Source of the DNA: Himantopus leucocephalus
Taxonomy: Eukaryota; Chordata; Aves; Charadriiformes; Recurvirostridae
Direction of reading: 5' to 3'
Length of the DNA: 64,000 nt
Assembly (NCBI GenBank): GCA_003993805.1
Contig: RSEF01000004.1
Span: 22,051,375 to 22,115,374 of the forward strand
Position 1 is the first letter of the stretch, and each line of letters starts with the position of its first letter. The position numbers and the translations under genes are program-made. Shown piece by piece: positions 24,401 to 37,129 of this stretch. Under the pieces are notes generated by a model. That model saw nothing but the letters and a program-made list of their open reading frames with translations. It was not told the DNA's origin and made no database searches.

Positions 24401-25739
24401 GGGACAGAAAAGAGAAGCAGCAGCAATCCCAAATTATTTTCTCTCACTTCTACACCAAAGAAAGCAAACAGGTGAACATCATCTCAAGACTTAGTTTAGT
24501 GTGTCACCCACACTGCTAAGTTCTTTGAAAGTCTGTTGCCAGCATTTGTAGAGCCATTCAGATGTAAGAAAGTAAGGCATAGCAGCTTGATCAGGGGACA
24601 GTATATTTCAACAGATCCTTCTCTCTCTAGATATCCAGAGAAAATTAAAGTCATTAGAGTGCATGTCATTGTTTAGGAAACTGAAGAATCTGAAGATTCT
24701 GTTGGAAATTATGAAAAGTACTTAAATGCTTATTTCTCTACTACTTGTGACTGGGATAAAGGGTTGGGCCACATACTGGATACAAGGAAAAAAAGAAAAG
24801 AAATGAACTGAACAATTATCTACTAAGTGGGAACTGCCCATGAACTGAATGCCAGAAGGATCCTGGGTGGGGGGAAATCATGTGGAAGAGCCGATGGAGT
24901 CCAGCCCGTAGGCAATTCTGGTACTGTGGCTTTATTTTGCTCAGACAAGTTTTAAGGGAGAGGTGTTGGCTCCCTCACTTCGGAAGGCTTTTTAAGGTGC
25001 CACATAATGCAGAAAAAGTAATAGTCCTTCACAGTTTAACAATGGAGTTCAAAGGGAGAAACGTTCAGCTTTCACTCTCCTTGCAGTATCAGGGTGTCTG
25101 AACTCTGAAAGAATGTTTCAGTATTCTACAGGGTGTGGAGAATTTATGTGATGATGCTAATACATCCTCCTTTGACTATCTTTGAGTCCTCTGGGAAACC
25201 AAATTTCTCCTAGCATCCACAGAGCAGACTTTGGTCTTGGAATGACCCCTACATGTTGTTTTCCTTGTGCCCCCATATAATGCTGAACCTTTTCTAATTT
25301 CTAATGCTAGATCTTTTTTATTGTCATATTTTATTGGTATTTGTACTAGCTAACAGTTGTAATTTGTGATTTATCTTCAACGGAGTCTAACTTTTTTCTC
25401 TGTGAGCCTGCAGCAACAGTTCCCCTGTCCTATTTTTCTTGTGCTGTTTGCAGTGCAGCAATTAGGAGATGTTCTCGAAAAGCACACTGATATAGGTGAA
25501 GTGTGTGTTTTCTGTCTTGGAAATTGGATCTAATTAAAGGGTCTCCTACAGAGCTACCCAGAATGTCTGTGGCAGTTTATTGTAGAACATTTAACATAAA
25601 AATTCTAGATAAATATTTCTAGTGCTTCCACAAAATACATTTTGCTCTGGTATCTATTTGCTTACAGCTAGGAGCCAAATTACAATGGGATCATGTAAAG
25701 ACATGTTTATTTTCCATGTGTGGTTTCAGAACTCTGCCC
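24401..25739. other. Non-coding stretch
   Basis: No gene or repeat recognised. It lies where the 3' LTR of the retroviral remnant to its right would be expected, but I could not match it to the sequence beyond 31750. Confidence 0.4.
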
Positions 25740-27600
25740 TCCAAGAAAAATATGGCGGATCGTGTCACAGTTCTTTTGGATCCTCCAGTTAAGAACACAG
25801 ACCACCACACTATTCTGGTGTTGCGAAAATTGAACCATTACTCCCTGTTGCTGTTACATTGCATTGACATCCATGCACAGAAGAAGTGGTATAATCACCA
25901 CAATTCCATGCTACTCCTGTGGTGGCAGCTATACACATACATCCAGCAACAGCAGTATCTTTCCCATACATACTTTCCCACAATGTCTGGGTGTAACTGA
26001 CAGGCATCTAGGAAGATGATGCGTTGGGGGCCCATCTATTATTTTGTCCCCACTGTTGGCACTATCAATGATCCAGGACAAACGTCCTTTGATTAGCCAA
26101 TAAGCTAAACTCTGAGGGGACCAAAAGCAGTTTCTCAAGGCTAAGGAGATCAGTACACACTCACAAAGAGGGTGTACGGGTGCATCTTGGGGTACAGAGC
26201 ATGTACAGATGTGCCCATGATGGGGATAAGTAATATCAGATAAAACAGTTTTTGTAAACAGGGGTTCACATTCAGGACACAATTCAGAGTATGCATTTGA
26301 TGGAACTGCAGAGCTTTCAGTTTTAACAAATAATGTTGATCACTCACATGGTGAAACAGCAAAAAATTGCATTACAGTACATGTGACATCAGAGGCAGTG
26401 CTGTTTGTTACAGCTGCTAGGATATTTTTAATTTGTTGCAACGGCTGGATAGTTACTCTGAGAGTTTTAATGTGTTTTTCATGGTAAGCAACTTTAGTTG
26501 TCACTTGTCTTTACATGGGTTGGCTGCTAAGTTGTCATAGCCTGATGAACTTACTCCAGACAACGTCAAGATCTGCAGCATTCAGGGTTGCTCCAGCTGT
26601 TCATACCAATCCCCAAAGACTTCCAACAGTTCCCTGACCTGCCCTTGAGGTAGCACTGAGACTGAATTTTCCCAAGACAGTACAATTGGATTTCCACTGT
26701 GGGTATATTTTAGTTATGTTTGTTTCCCATACAGTGGTTACATATCACTCTAAATTGAGGGAAAGAGAACAAAAGATTTGGGGATGGTTTTCCCATTCCT
26801 GAAGGAGCAGCTTTACTAACTGTGGGATTTGCAGAAATCCGGAAGTACAAGTGTCCTCCGTTTCTGTACCATAATCTCTGGCTTTGACTTAAAATCAGAA
26901 TGGGGATTTTTATCAAGATCCTTAGAGAGACCACTCAAAAAATTCCGGATAACATAGGGAAGGGGCGGTGGCCTGGGCCACAACTAGGCTTCCAGTTACA
27001 CCATGTAAAAGTAGAGTGAAAGCTATTTGTAGTCCCTCTGTTATATTATGAATTTATGTCCTAGATGAAAACAGTTTGGATTGATTTGTTAAAAATTCTG
27101 TAACATTTGTCATCTTCTACAATTAGACTCTAACTGGTTCCAAGTCAGGCAGAGATGTGATAGTAGAAGACAGTATTTCCTGAGGTATCTGGTACATGGA
27201 TACTGTGGTACTGTTTTCCCCATGGAGAGGCTCCAGGCCAATCACCTGTAGTAATGCAGATGCATCAGAGCACACTGTAGGGATGTCTGATACTGTCTTG
27301 ATTTTTCTATCACATGAATTTGGGCTATGAGTATAGAAGTCTCCTCTCGGTAGTACTGTTGGGTGTATTCAGGGCATGGGGTTGGGCTCCAATTGCCTAT
27401 TGGTCTTGGGTCTGAGTAATAGGTGGAACATCAGGGTAAGGTGTAGATGTGACTTTCCCTATTAATAAATGAAGAAGTCCCAGAAAACTGAAAACAAATA
27501 CAGGAGGAGGAGGAGATTGTGGGTATGTTGTGAGGGTGTCTGCTAGACTTGGAATCTTGGCATCTCCTTTCCCATTTTGATTTTTTTCTGCTTCTGCCAT
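25740..27600 (-). pseudogene. env: Possible env remnant of the 25.7-31.8 kb retrovirus
   Basis: Downstream of integrase, a minus-strand frame starts at 27600 with a charged N-terminus, a proline run and a hydrophobic segment (VFVFSFLGLLHLLIGKV), as a leader or signal-anchor would. Further left, cysteine-rich pieces at 26282-25929 and 26007-25810 are consistent with a surface glycoprotein. Many stops and frame changes separate them. Position after integrase is the main argument; no fusion-subunit hallmark was identified, so the call is tentative. Confidence 0.4.
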
Positions 27601-27879
27601 TTCATATTGATTCCTCTAATGATAGAAAACAAATCTCAGTCTTGGAGTTTATCCAAGCCTCAGCTTTTATTAATACTTCCCATTAATCCTTTCCCTTTAC
27701 ATTTATTCAAAATTTCCCATACTCCCTTTCTCTGGTTGTACAATAAGGTAATGCAGTGGGTTCCTGGTGCAGAGTGGATATCTACCATTTCACATCCTGA
27801 CCTCGGGGTAGATTGGGTTTGGTGTCATAAGGGTAGGTTAGGTGATTAACAATTCAAATCCTCAATTAAGGAGGCTTCC

Positions 27880-28470
27880 TCTGAGTGTTTGGTGATTGTT
27901 CAAATGCCATGAAAATTTCTGCAAGAATTTTCCCCACTTGGGAGATTTTGATTGTGAATTTTTATTTAATAAACAGACCATTCTGTCTTTCTACAAAGCT
28001 TTACACTGTGGTTGACATGGTAGATGGAGAGTCCATTGTATCCATATTGATAAACCCTATTTCACGTACTTTATTTCTAAAACAGAATCCGTTATAGGAT
28101 AGTATTTCTTTAGACAATGGGAGTGTAGGAAACTGCTAATTTAATCTTATTACTGCTGGTGGTGCTGTGGCACCTCGGGCTGGATGCACATGTTCCAAAC
28201 CACTTATCTCCTATTAGGCGCTGCCATCCCTTGGCGGTTCTTCACAAAGGGCTGTGTAATCTGTTTGCCAGGTTTGTGCAATACTTTCCCATTTCTCACG
28301 TTAGGAAACTCTTGGCCGTAGGCTATGCATTAAGCCACAGTTTAGCAAAACTGGCGTTGAGTATACCTACTATTTGTTTAGCTACAGCATGTGTTATGGG
28401 CCATGCCATTTGCCTGCCTGTTCAAACAGATTTGAACTCCCCTTAAGTCCTAATCATTTGGGTAGCCACC
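27880..28470 (-). pseudogene. pol: Retroviral integrase remnant
   Basis: The minus strand encodes a WQTDY-type start of the integrase core near 28265-28285 (the first catalytic Asp region). Further left it has an NGFCFRNKV-like stretch and a VERQNG-like stretch in broken frames near 27975-28095. These are the normal landmarks of the DDE integrase core, in the right order. Stops and frameshifts make it non-functional. Confidence 0.7.
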
Positions 28471-28785
28471 TTCCTAAACACTCCTCACAGGCTTTTTGGA
28501 CTGTATTAATTTTAGTTAAATTACTGGTGTTGCAAGCAACAAAACAGTTCTGAGTCAGGGAATTTTACTTAATTTAATGTATGGCCGATTAAGAACCTTT
28601 TAATTACAGATTCTGGTATTGAGAAATAAAGAAACAGTTGAACAAACTTAGAGAAACACAGCACAGCTTTGCTCTGAACACCCAAGTAGAAAGGGGTGGG
28701 AAGGGTGTAGAGGTCCTACAGACTGATCATCTTTTTACATGTTTAGGGCTTCCTGATGTTTTGGCAGACACTGCCAAAATGTAGT

Positions 28786-29073
28786 TTACTTAAAAAGAAC
28801 ATGTAAGGATCTGGCTAATATACTAAATCCCAGAATATGAGAGCACCAGAAACCCAGAGTAGCTACTGTTGCTCCTAATTCTGTTTTATTGTTAGGTGGA
28901 GCCACGTCCTGAATCTTATTCAAAACTGGTTGAGGAATCATGTTTTTCTTCCTCCTACAAACACAAGTTCTTACAAACACTACTTCTTGGCTAGGACCCT
29001 GTCTTTTCTTGTCTGGGACTTCTATCCCTGGAGTTGAGAAGTGTTTGGTAATTACATCCATGCCCTGTTGCAC
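28786..29073 (-). pseudogene. pol: Reverse transcriptase thumb/connection remnant
   Basis: A 95-codon minus-strand frame contains VLNKIQDVAPPNNKTEL followed by TLGFWCSHILGFSILARSLH. This is the RT thumb/connection pattern (a 'P..K.EL...LG..G' segment, then 'IPGF...A.PLY') that follows the YxDD palm. No palm motif is present upstream in this copy, so RT is partly deleted. The LGFW form is typical of class III elements. Confidence 0.75.
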
Positions 29074-29539
29074 TAATTGTTAAAGGTTAGTATCTTGCTC
29101 AGCAATCAGTAGGTAATTGCCAGGTACCATCAGGTTTCTTGACTAGCCACACCAGACTATCATATGGTGAATATCTCTTTTCTATTATATCCCATCATTC
29201 AAGTTTTTGGATCAGTTCAGACACAAGACAAATACTACTGGTAACCTGTATTATAGGATACACACTGGTTTGCTTTCAAACAGAGATGGGGCAAGTTGGA
29301 GCAAACAGGTGTGAGCTTCCTTTTGGTTCCTATTAAGATGCTCGGGTGGTGACCCAATTTCCCATTTTCCCTAGCTGTCTACCCACGTCTGACCTCTGAG
29401 TTGTCCATCCCAGGATAATCATGGTACTTAACAGGACCTGGAGTTTCACCATTCTGACATTCGGCAGAAATAATTTAGTCTTAACCATGGGCTATGTGAT
29501 TGTTTTTGCCATTTGCTCCTGTTACTGAGTGTTTGCGTC

Positions 29540-29640
29540 ATTTAAGGGGCCTCTTCCTTCATATATGTCCTTATGAATCACAGAGATCTGGGCTCCAGCA
29601 TCTAGTAAGAAGGCAGTGGAGAATTTGTCACTGACCAGCA
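29540..29640 (-). pseudogene. pro: Retroviral aspartic protease remnant
   Basis: On the minus strand around 29585-29625 the sequence reads FSTAFLLDAGAQISVI. This matches the retroviral protease active site (hydrophobic-hydrophobic-D-[TS]-G-[AS]), here with DAG. It lies between gag remnants to the right and RT to the left, in the normal order. Confidence 0.75.
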
Positions 29641-29649
29641 TTTCCAGAC

Positions 29650-31745
29650 TCAGATGGCCGCAGGCTGCTTGGATGGCTGCCAGCCCCACAGTTGGGCCTG
29701 GCCAGTCCTGGTCTCCGAAATCGGGGTGGGGACCTGGGGGAGAGGGGCTGAGGCAGCTGCTGGTTGAGGCTCCTGGATATTTTGCACTGGCACGTTTTCT
29801 CCTGCTAATTGTTAGAAGGTAGCTATGGAAAGACCCTGCAGCTGCGGCTGCTTTATCTCAGCCTTCTGGCTTCCTGCCTTGTTGACAGTGGTCGGTAGTT
29901 GATGCTTTTTTTGGCTTGCCCATGGCTTTCCTGTGGTGGTGGTGGGGCAGAGACGGGCTGGGGTTGGTGGTGTCAGACCCTTCCTGTGTTTGTATTACTC
30001 AGACTATAAGTGACACTTGTGGACCATCATGTAATGACAATACAGACAACACCTGCTGCAGGACTCCTGGCCAGCGAGTGTTGGCCTTCACAGCTGCCGT
30101 GGTCGGCAGTGCTGGAGGTTCAGGTTTTGGGAAAGCCTCTTCTACTGTGAGATGGAGTCCAGTTGTGGTGGCAGTTTGCTACCACGGGTTATTCAGAGCA
30201 GTTTGTCCACCACTGACCTCTTTTTAGGAGGTCTAAGATGGCACATTTTTCTATTGCCTTTTCTAATTTTCTAGCATTGTCCCAAACCCATCCATCTTTA
30301 CCTCCTCTGTCATTAGGGCGTGAGGTAGCATCCTGATGCACAATTCAATAAACTATTCATGTGGACATAAGTTTCTCCAGATTTCATAGCAAATTGAGAC
30401 TGTAAATCAGTTAATTCTTGAGAACTGAAATCACAGGCAATAATAGTAGCAGGGTGCAGCTGCTGTCCGGGCAGTCCATCAGGCTCTTATTTGGTGCTGC
30501 TCCCTGAACCTTGTCCCCCTCTGAGTCAAGGAGTGTATCATAAGGAATGGGGGGCTTGTGTGTCATAGGGTGTTTAGGGGGTGGGGGATTGGGGTCTGGA
30601 TCAAACCATGTATTTATCTCAAACAATTTCATACCTAGCAGTCATAACCTTGACTGGGCCTATTTTGTTAGTTTGGAGCAGTTGTTGCCATCACTGCAGT
30701 GGTTTTGCAACAATATGGGGTTCTAATTTACTTTCTAAGTACTTATTTTGTCCTTCCAGTTGACTGTTTCTGGTATTATAGGTTACATTGCTTTGGGTAA
30801 GCCTTGTTTCTCAGCTAGATATTTTACCTTGTTTGCCTCTTAACCCGTCTACTGCTGTCCGCAGGCAACTTCTGAGTAACAACTGGTGTAACTTGATATT
30901 TTGACCTCTCACACTATGATCAGGTTGGCATAGGGTCAATATAGCTTTCCTCTACCCATTTGATATCCCAGTATGGATTATCTTATCTTGTCTTTATAAA
31001 CTTTTGTCCTGTGAGGCGGTGGAGAGCTGGAGACGAGCCCTGCTATGGCATTGCTGGGGCAGAGACCGATGGCGCTGGGAGGCTGAAACAGTGTCCTGGA
31101 GCAGGGGCAAGGGGGATGCCCTGGGAGGTTGGGCAGGCACAGCAAGGCTCATCAGTGCTTTTATGTCCCTGACAACTTTTCAACAAATTTCTGTTCCAGC
31201 TGTATGAGGCATACAGAAATCAGACAACAGGTAAATGCGACAACACCAAAAAAGCCATCCAACCTTTCCCAGATGCCCTAGAGCATATACCACGTCCCTG
31301 TGGGAAGGCTGAGGACAAGCAAACAAACGTCACATTATGGTTGACACCATTTCCATGGGTGCTGATCACACTGAGGAGAACATTGCTTACAGAAGTTCAG
31401 ATACGGCCTCTGGACATGTCCAGGGCACTCTTGCCATTTCCAGTCATGAGGACCCACTCAGCATGTCTGTTCACTTTCCTGTGAACGCTGAACCTGGCCA
31501 GGGAAGACGTTGAGCCCCAGTCTGGCCACTGAATTCATCACAGGTGTGAGGCTGCTGAAGAGGATAGTCACCCAGTCAAGGTCTGCAGGTGTTGTCTCAT
31601 TCTGCTTTGCAAGGCCCAGGAGACACCAGCTGTCAATGGGCAGCTGAGCTGCACAACACCGTGGAGGATTTGTAGATGCAGATTTTTGTCCCTGCCCAGA
31701 TGTATTCCAAAAAAATGGGCTTTGGAGACCATCACAATCAGGCAT
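29650..31745 (-). pseudogene. gag: Gag remnant
   Basis: Minus-strand pieces in several frames upstream of the protease fit a retroviral gag: a 95-codon frame at 31745-31458, a proline-rich stretch (WFDPDPNPPPPKHP) at about 30595, and charged segments near 30240-30330. No intact zinc knuckle was found. Stops and frame changes are frequent. The assignment rests mainly on position and general character. Confidence 0.5.
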
Positions 31746-31750
31746 AGATT

Positions 31751-34700
31751 AGTTTATCTGGTATCTTCAGTGCCCAAATACTTACTCTAATTTGGCAGTT
31801 TCACTTTGCTTTATTCCTGGTTCATCCCTGCATTTCTGCCCGTTCTGTGGTAATCCCTGTAGACCAAAAATAACTCCTCTGTTTCAGGGGCCTATGGGCT
31901 GCTCACGAGTTTGAGTAGGAAGCTTTTGGAGCAAGGAACTTTCTCTGTTACACAAAAGTATGCTTCTTTTAACAGGAGGACAAGAATCTAGCATTCATAC
32001 TGCATGACCACATAGGCTCAGCTCTCTGGCTCCCTCCCACAGTTTTAAAATCCAAATCCAGTAAAAAACAATATGGTGGGAAACTTGTGTGGTTGTTCTG
32101 AAATGCAGAGCTATTAAGAAAGCTATTCTCCACAGAGCTTAGCCATGGCCAATTTCATTTAAGGCAAACTGGCCAAACACCTTAGGGCACCCAATAGGCA
32201 CTACAAACCATGCTTTTTTTTTGAAATTTGGTTATTGAGGGTGCCGTCCTCTTGTGTGCTGCTAGACTGTAGGTTCTGTGTGACATGATTACTGTTTATT
32301 GCACTTTGGGCAAGTCTCCACACATGTCTGAGCCCTTTTGTTTCTCCTTATTTCTTTTTGCAAAGAAAAGGATCAAAGGAAATGGCTGAGAAGCCGAGCA
32401 TGTTAGCCTGCTGTACACCTACCTCCTCCTCCCTTCTGCCAGTATTTGCTGGCTATGGGAGATGAGTATAAAATTGCCCTTGCGCTTACTGAAAATTTCA
32501 GCCTTGAGACCCATTTTAAAAGAGATCTACTATATACAGACAAAAATTCCACTGTTCATGCGTGAGTACTGAATACAGATTAAAACGTATGTGTTAGAGA
32601 GCTGAATACTAGTAAGCATTGGAAATTATTTATCCCTAAGGCAAAATAAAAACTTACTCTTGATACCTGATTGAACAGCATCTCAGAAAGCAACAGTATT
32701 GCACTGGAAGTGACAAATCTGATTAATTACTACTTTCTGGTATCTAAAACCGAATTATAAGAGTTCTGCTATAAAATGTGTTTTGAACTGCCATAACATT
32801 ATTTTTAATTATTAACTTACAATTGGGTAAACTACAAGGTACATTACACTTCAGGCAGCTAAATAAACTCACAAAGCAGTCAGGATGTTCTTACAGATTT
32901 GCTAAAAATAGATTCTGAATTTTAAAACTTAGTTGTTTACTTGAAGTAAGGTACTTGAAGCCATAAAGATATATCTTTGTGAGCTTAACAGTAGGGGATT
33001 TTTAAGAATGCTTAAGAATGTCTGGATTTTTATTGGACATCATTAAAACTATTTGAATTACTCTCACAAAATAAAAATACTTCTATTTGTTTCTACTACA
33101 TGAAAAGGCACACACAAAGAAACGTTAGCTAACATGCTAACTGAAGTGCTTAAAAGTTATGTGTTTAAAATAAGAAAGGTAGCGTGATAGGACATGTTTG
33201 TATAGTTGACCATTCTAGAAGAATGTTAATTGTTTCATTTCTTCTTGGTCCATTTACTTTCAAGTCTACTTCGTCCCATTAATATTTCTGCCACCAGATG
33301 TGGAGATGTTCTTCATAGAGTGGAAAACTTTTTCTTCCTATTTTCGATTGGAACACAGGCTATGTGTAAATCACCTTTACAAGGGAAATGGGTCTCTCTC
33401 AAAGGAATTAGTATTATTTTCACTACTATCTGGAGAAAGGCAGAGCATGCTATGGATTCTAATGTGTGCGTGTAGAGGTGCTCAGTGATCCTGCTTCCTT
33501 CCTATTCCAGGATGTACAGAGGCCAAACTCAGCTGAGTTTCTACAGTTTTGAATGAAACTAAACCCTCTCGTTTCAAAATGATAACAAAATGGAGGAGCT
33601 GATTTGATGCTTCTTAGATGATTTTTCTGTTCTAAAAATCCAAATCACAGAACAGTCGCATATAACTGCTGTGGAAATGAATTGAATTAACTAGAATGAG
33701 AGTTTTAGTTCTTTAGTTCTGCTCTTCATTATCTGAATTTTGTTCTGTTTAATGCAGTAGGTGGCCAGATAGGCTGTCTCTCTGCTTTTATATATGTGCA
33801 CACATGTGCATATGTGTATGTGTATATGTATACACACAACATGTGAAGACACACATGTGTGTGTCTATGGGGACACAACAAGAACGTGGGATAGCTTTTC
33901 AGCTCTGAATGACCTTCATTTTCCATGTGCTATGACAGTTTTGGCTGTATTTTCTTGTACCGCTTTTTCCCATTTTGGCTAACAATAGATTATAAGAGGA
34001 CCTTTGATTTCCACGAAAATAAAATCCACAGTCATATGGAAAGCTGGCTTCTACAGTTTTTTGACCTACAGTGTGGCAGTGAAGATTATTTTAGAAGTGC
34101 AGCTGGTGAGTTGCAGTAATACTTCTGGTTCACTCCTGCAAGAGTCAGGAACTATTTTCTTAGCTTTATTGTCTCTTCATACATGCAGTCATTCACTTAT
34201 TTCACGTATCCCAGGCCCAATTCTTTTCAACATATTGTGCACGTAGTCTAAACAAGAGTGAATGTTTCTTGTTGGTATGGGGACCAACATTCATTCTTGA
34301 AAATGATGGGTAAAACCCACAAAGCAGCAGTACACATTTCAGACTCCTTTGTGAGTGAATGAATAACCTTTTGATCCTAGCAGAAAAGGTAAAGAAATCT
34401 CATAAAATTTATAAAGGACTGAACGTTGGCTTTATGCCACAAAAAATACGAGCTCAGTATTTGATATCTGTAGGGGTACTTCTTTCAGAATACAGGTGAA
34501 TGTTTTAACAATTAGCTTCCACCATCTGTCAAAGTGGACTTTCATCTTTCAGTTGGTAACAGCGACATGTTGTTTGATTCTCACACATCAATAGCTAGAT
34601 TCCTTTTGTAAAGGCATTTTCATTTTTCTGTATTTATGTTGCATTTAAATTTTTCAAGTGCCTGCACACTTCTTACTACAAATATATTTATAAGTGGCCC

Positions 34701-35844
34701 TTTAAAGAGGATGTATGATGTGATGGAAAGGAAAGAACATTAGTCTATTTTAACGCTGTGAAACAGTAGCACTTACTTCTCTATAAATTTGCGGTCCATA
34801 TTAAGATTTTGGAAAACCTTAGGAAACTCAGCGTGGCCTTCTGTGTTTCTGTAAAATCAGATTAATGAAGTCACAGTTTAGAAGTTCCTACAATAACAAA
34901 ACAGATCAGAAAACTCAAGATTACAGCTTTCTGACATTATAGGTCACAGTCTCTAAAAAATGCTGTGCTGACATTTTTATTTCTCAGAAAATGATTTTGT
35001 CAAAGTTACATTTATGTACTTCCCTGTCAATTAACACAAATGATAGCTTGCAAGACCATTGAAAAAGGGAGACAAGTCTATTCTACATGAGGAGAGAAGG
35101 AGAAACTGAAAGAAAAAATATTAAAAGAACCAAAATTTCATGTTTTCTCCAGCCATATTATTAAGACAATTTCTAATAAGGTTTTGAAAGAATATCATCT
35201 GTCCGGGGGTGGCAAATAAACAGAGCCTTGCAGGACATGGGTTTCATATTCACCTGTTCAGCACTTCCTGCGTTGTCTTGGCAGAGTTATCTATGGGCAG
35301 GGCCCTGGGTGAGACTTGGGAGACCTGGATGCCAGTTCTGATCCAGTCACTGCCCCATTAACTAAACTTGGGCAAATTAATAGTTTTCCTGTCTGTAAAA
35401 ACATGATAACGCAGTCTGCCTTGTAAAGCACTTTGAGATACATGGCTGAGGAAAAACAATAAGCAAGCAGGTGTGGTTACATTTGTTGTATTACTGATTT
35501 AAGCTATGTTTTTTCCAAACTGAGACCGTATCCACTCTTGAAAATTTACAGTGGTGTTGCACACACACAAATTTTAGTGGATTCAATCTGTAAAACAGGA
35601 TTAACACTCACTCTGTGTGGTACTCCCCAGAGCAGAAGACCGTTTTAAGAGAATCGGCTAAATTAGATGAAAGCTGAGGTTCCACAGAAGATGCCAAACA
35701 CGTCAGTCCTAGTTTAAAAAACCCCTGCTGTAGGCAGGCACCCTATAACACAAACGTGTAAATGTTTACTTAGAGAGAAGCACAGAAATGTGACAACACT
35801 ACTCCTTTTTTTCCTATTGCTCGCTCTTTTGCGCTCTCTCTCAG
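31751..35844. other. Non-coding stretch
   Basis: No gene or mobile element recognised. The expected 5' LTR of the retroviral remnant to the left was not identifiable here. Open frames at 33230 and 34004 show no motifs. A purine-pyrimidine alternating tract lies at 33787-33868. Confidence 0.45.
33787..33868. repeat. Alternating purine-pyrimidine tract (TG/CA/TA)
   Basis: About 80 bases of TATA, TG and CA dinucleotides with inverted symmetry (acacatgtgca, gtatacacacaacatgtg). Tracts like this can form Z-DNA or cruciforms and are prone to length change. Confidence 0.7.
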
Positions 35845-35919
35845 AAGTGCCTGCAGGCAGAAGTACCTCCCGGCTGTAATCTTGACAAATCTCCCCAACC
35901 GCCCAGAACTGGCATTCAG
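35845..35919 (+). CDS. Speculative 75-base exon
   Basis: A very strong pyrimidine-rich acceptor (gctcttttgcgctctctctcag) precedes 75 bases ending at CAG|GTAGGA. The length is a multiple of three and two plus-strand frames are open: KCLQAEVPPGCNLDKSPQPP… and SACRQKYLPAVILTNLPNRP…. The exon is GC-richer than its surroundings. The minus strand also has a 100-codon frame here (36072-35770). I recognise none of these. A possible plus-strand partner is at 45851, with matching phase. Confidence 0.28.
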
Positions 35920-36580
35920 GTAGGAGGTTTCAAAGGAAACTGCTGTTGCAGAAAGAGGTGGCGATTTCCTTCGCTGTGAAGCTATTCTTAGCCCGTGCTG
36001 CAGCACAGCATCAGGAGATGGTGCTGCCCTTTCAGGAGGAGCATGAGATCTTGTTAACAAGTCCCTTAGCATTTTTCTGGACGCGGTGGTGCTGACCCTG
36101 CGCCGGACTCGTCATGGGCAATTGTGGTTTATATACCTGATTTTTTTCAATACCCTTTGGCATTGTTCATTCTACTCATGGACCGGGGTGCCCACTTTGG
36201 ATACATCAGGAGTGCTGATGATACTACTGTACCACGGGCTTTGATGTGGAATCAAAGAAGCATTTTTAACCAGGGATACAAAAAAGATTATACATTAAAA
36301 TCTTCCAATTATGAGGATTATGTCTGTTAACATAGCTAACTCCTAGAATATTTTCAGTTCCTTTTTTTTTTTTTTAACATATGTACTTTTCTCCCCCAAG
36401 TGACCACTGCATAAAAATTAAACCTGGGAAGAACCCAAGTAACTAACTGCTATGTTTGAACTACAGCACAGCTGAGACACATTGCTGATGGCATTCCCCC
36501 GTTATGTATAGAATTACAGGATCACAGTATGGCTGCAAGCTTTATGTATTTTACAGGACTCTCTGTCCAGCCTCTACTGT
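35920..36580. other. Short non-coding stretch
   Basis: The first 200 bases keep the raised GC of the putative exon and the minus-strand open frame, then composition returns to AT-rich. No element recognised. Confidence 0.4.
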
Positions 36581-37129
36581 TGTTGGAGAAACAGTAGAAT
36601 TAAAGGGTACAATTAACCACTGTAAATAGTTAGCAAGATGTGGCCCTGGTGACAGAACAGGAGGATACCATAAATTAGCTAAAATAAGGGAATACCAAGA
36701 TAAGATCAATGGGAACAGAACTGCTACCAAAGAAGAAGTCACTTGAACTGTGCGTGAACTATCCCAATTAACATCATAAAAAAACTGCACTCGGGTAGGG
36801 AAAGCCCCCTCCTCGAAAAAGCCCTCTCCTCACGGAGCATTCCTAGTAAAACGAGAGGAGGCTGTGACTTTAGTAAGTAGACATGAGGCACAGTAAGAAC
36901 CAACAGGAATGAGGACAGTTAAGCCTAACTAGAAAGTACTGATAACTGTTGCTTAGCTGTTGTTCGAAAAGGTATAAATGCTTACCGTGTGCCAACCCGA
37001 GGCGTGCTAGCTTTGTGGATGAACCACCTAGCACCCATCTCTGCTCAGAAATTAAATAAACAAATACCTTCCCTCTGTGTGTATGTCAGCTCCTTGCATA
37101 CTGTGTTAAAAGAACCCAGATTTGGGACA
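36581..37129 (+). mobile_element. Solo LTR (TGTTGGAGAA...GGGACA)
   Basis: A 549-base LTR-like unit with a TG start, CA end, TATA box (TATAAAT at 36973) and poly(A) signal (AATAAA at 37055) about 80 bases later. That is a short R region, as in alpha-/betaretrovirus-like avian LTRs. It differs from the other LTR families in the window. No clear target duplication was found, so the exact ends are uncertain by a few bases (TG also occurs at 36578). Confidence 0.7.

Larger units (their letters stand above)
25740..31750 (-). mobile_element. Old degenerate endogenous retrovirus, interior only
   Basis: On the minus strand the order gag, protease, reverse transcriptase, integrase and then an env-like region can be read from right to left, all interrupted by stops and frameshifts. 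The identifying signals are a retroviral protease active-site stretch, an RT thumb segment and an integrase core (see the entries). Only about 2 kb separates protease from the end of integrase, so the RT palm and RNase H have been lost. I could not recognise paired LTRs: 24.4-25.7 kb and 31.8-32.5 kb are not visibly alike. The RT thumb resembles class III (ERVL-like) elements more than others, but this is inspection only. Confidence 0.75.
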
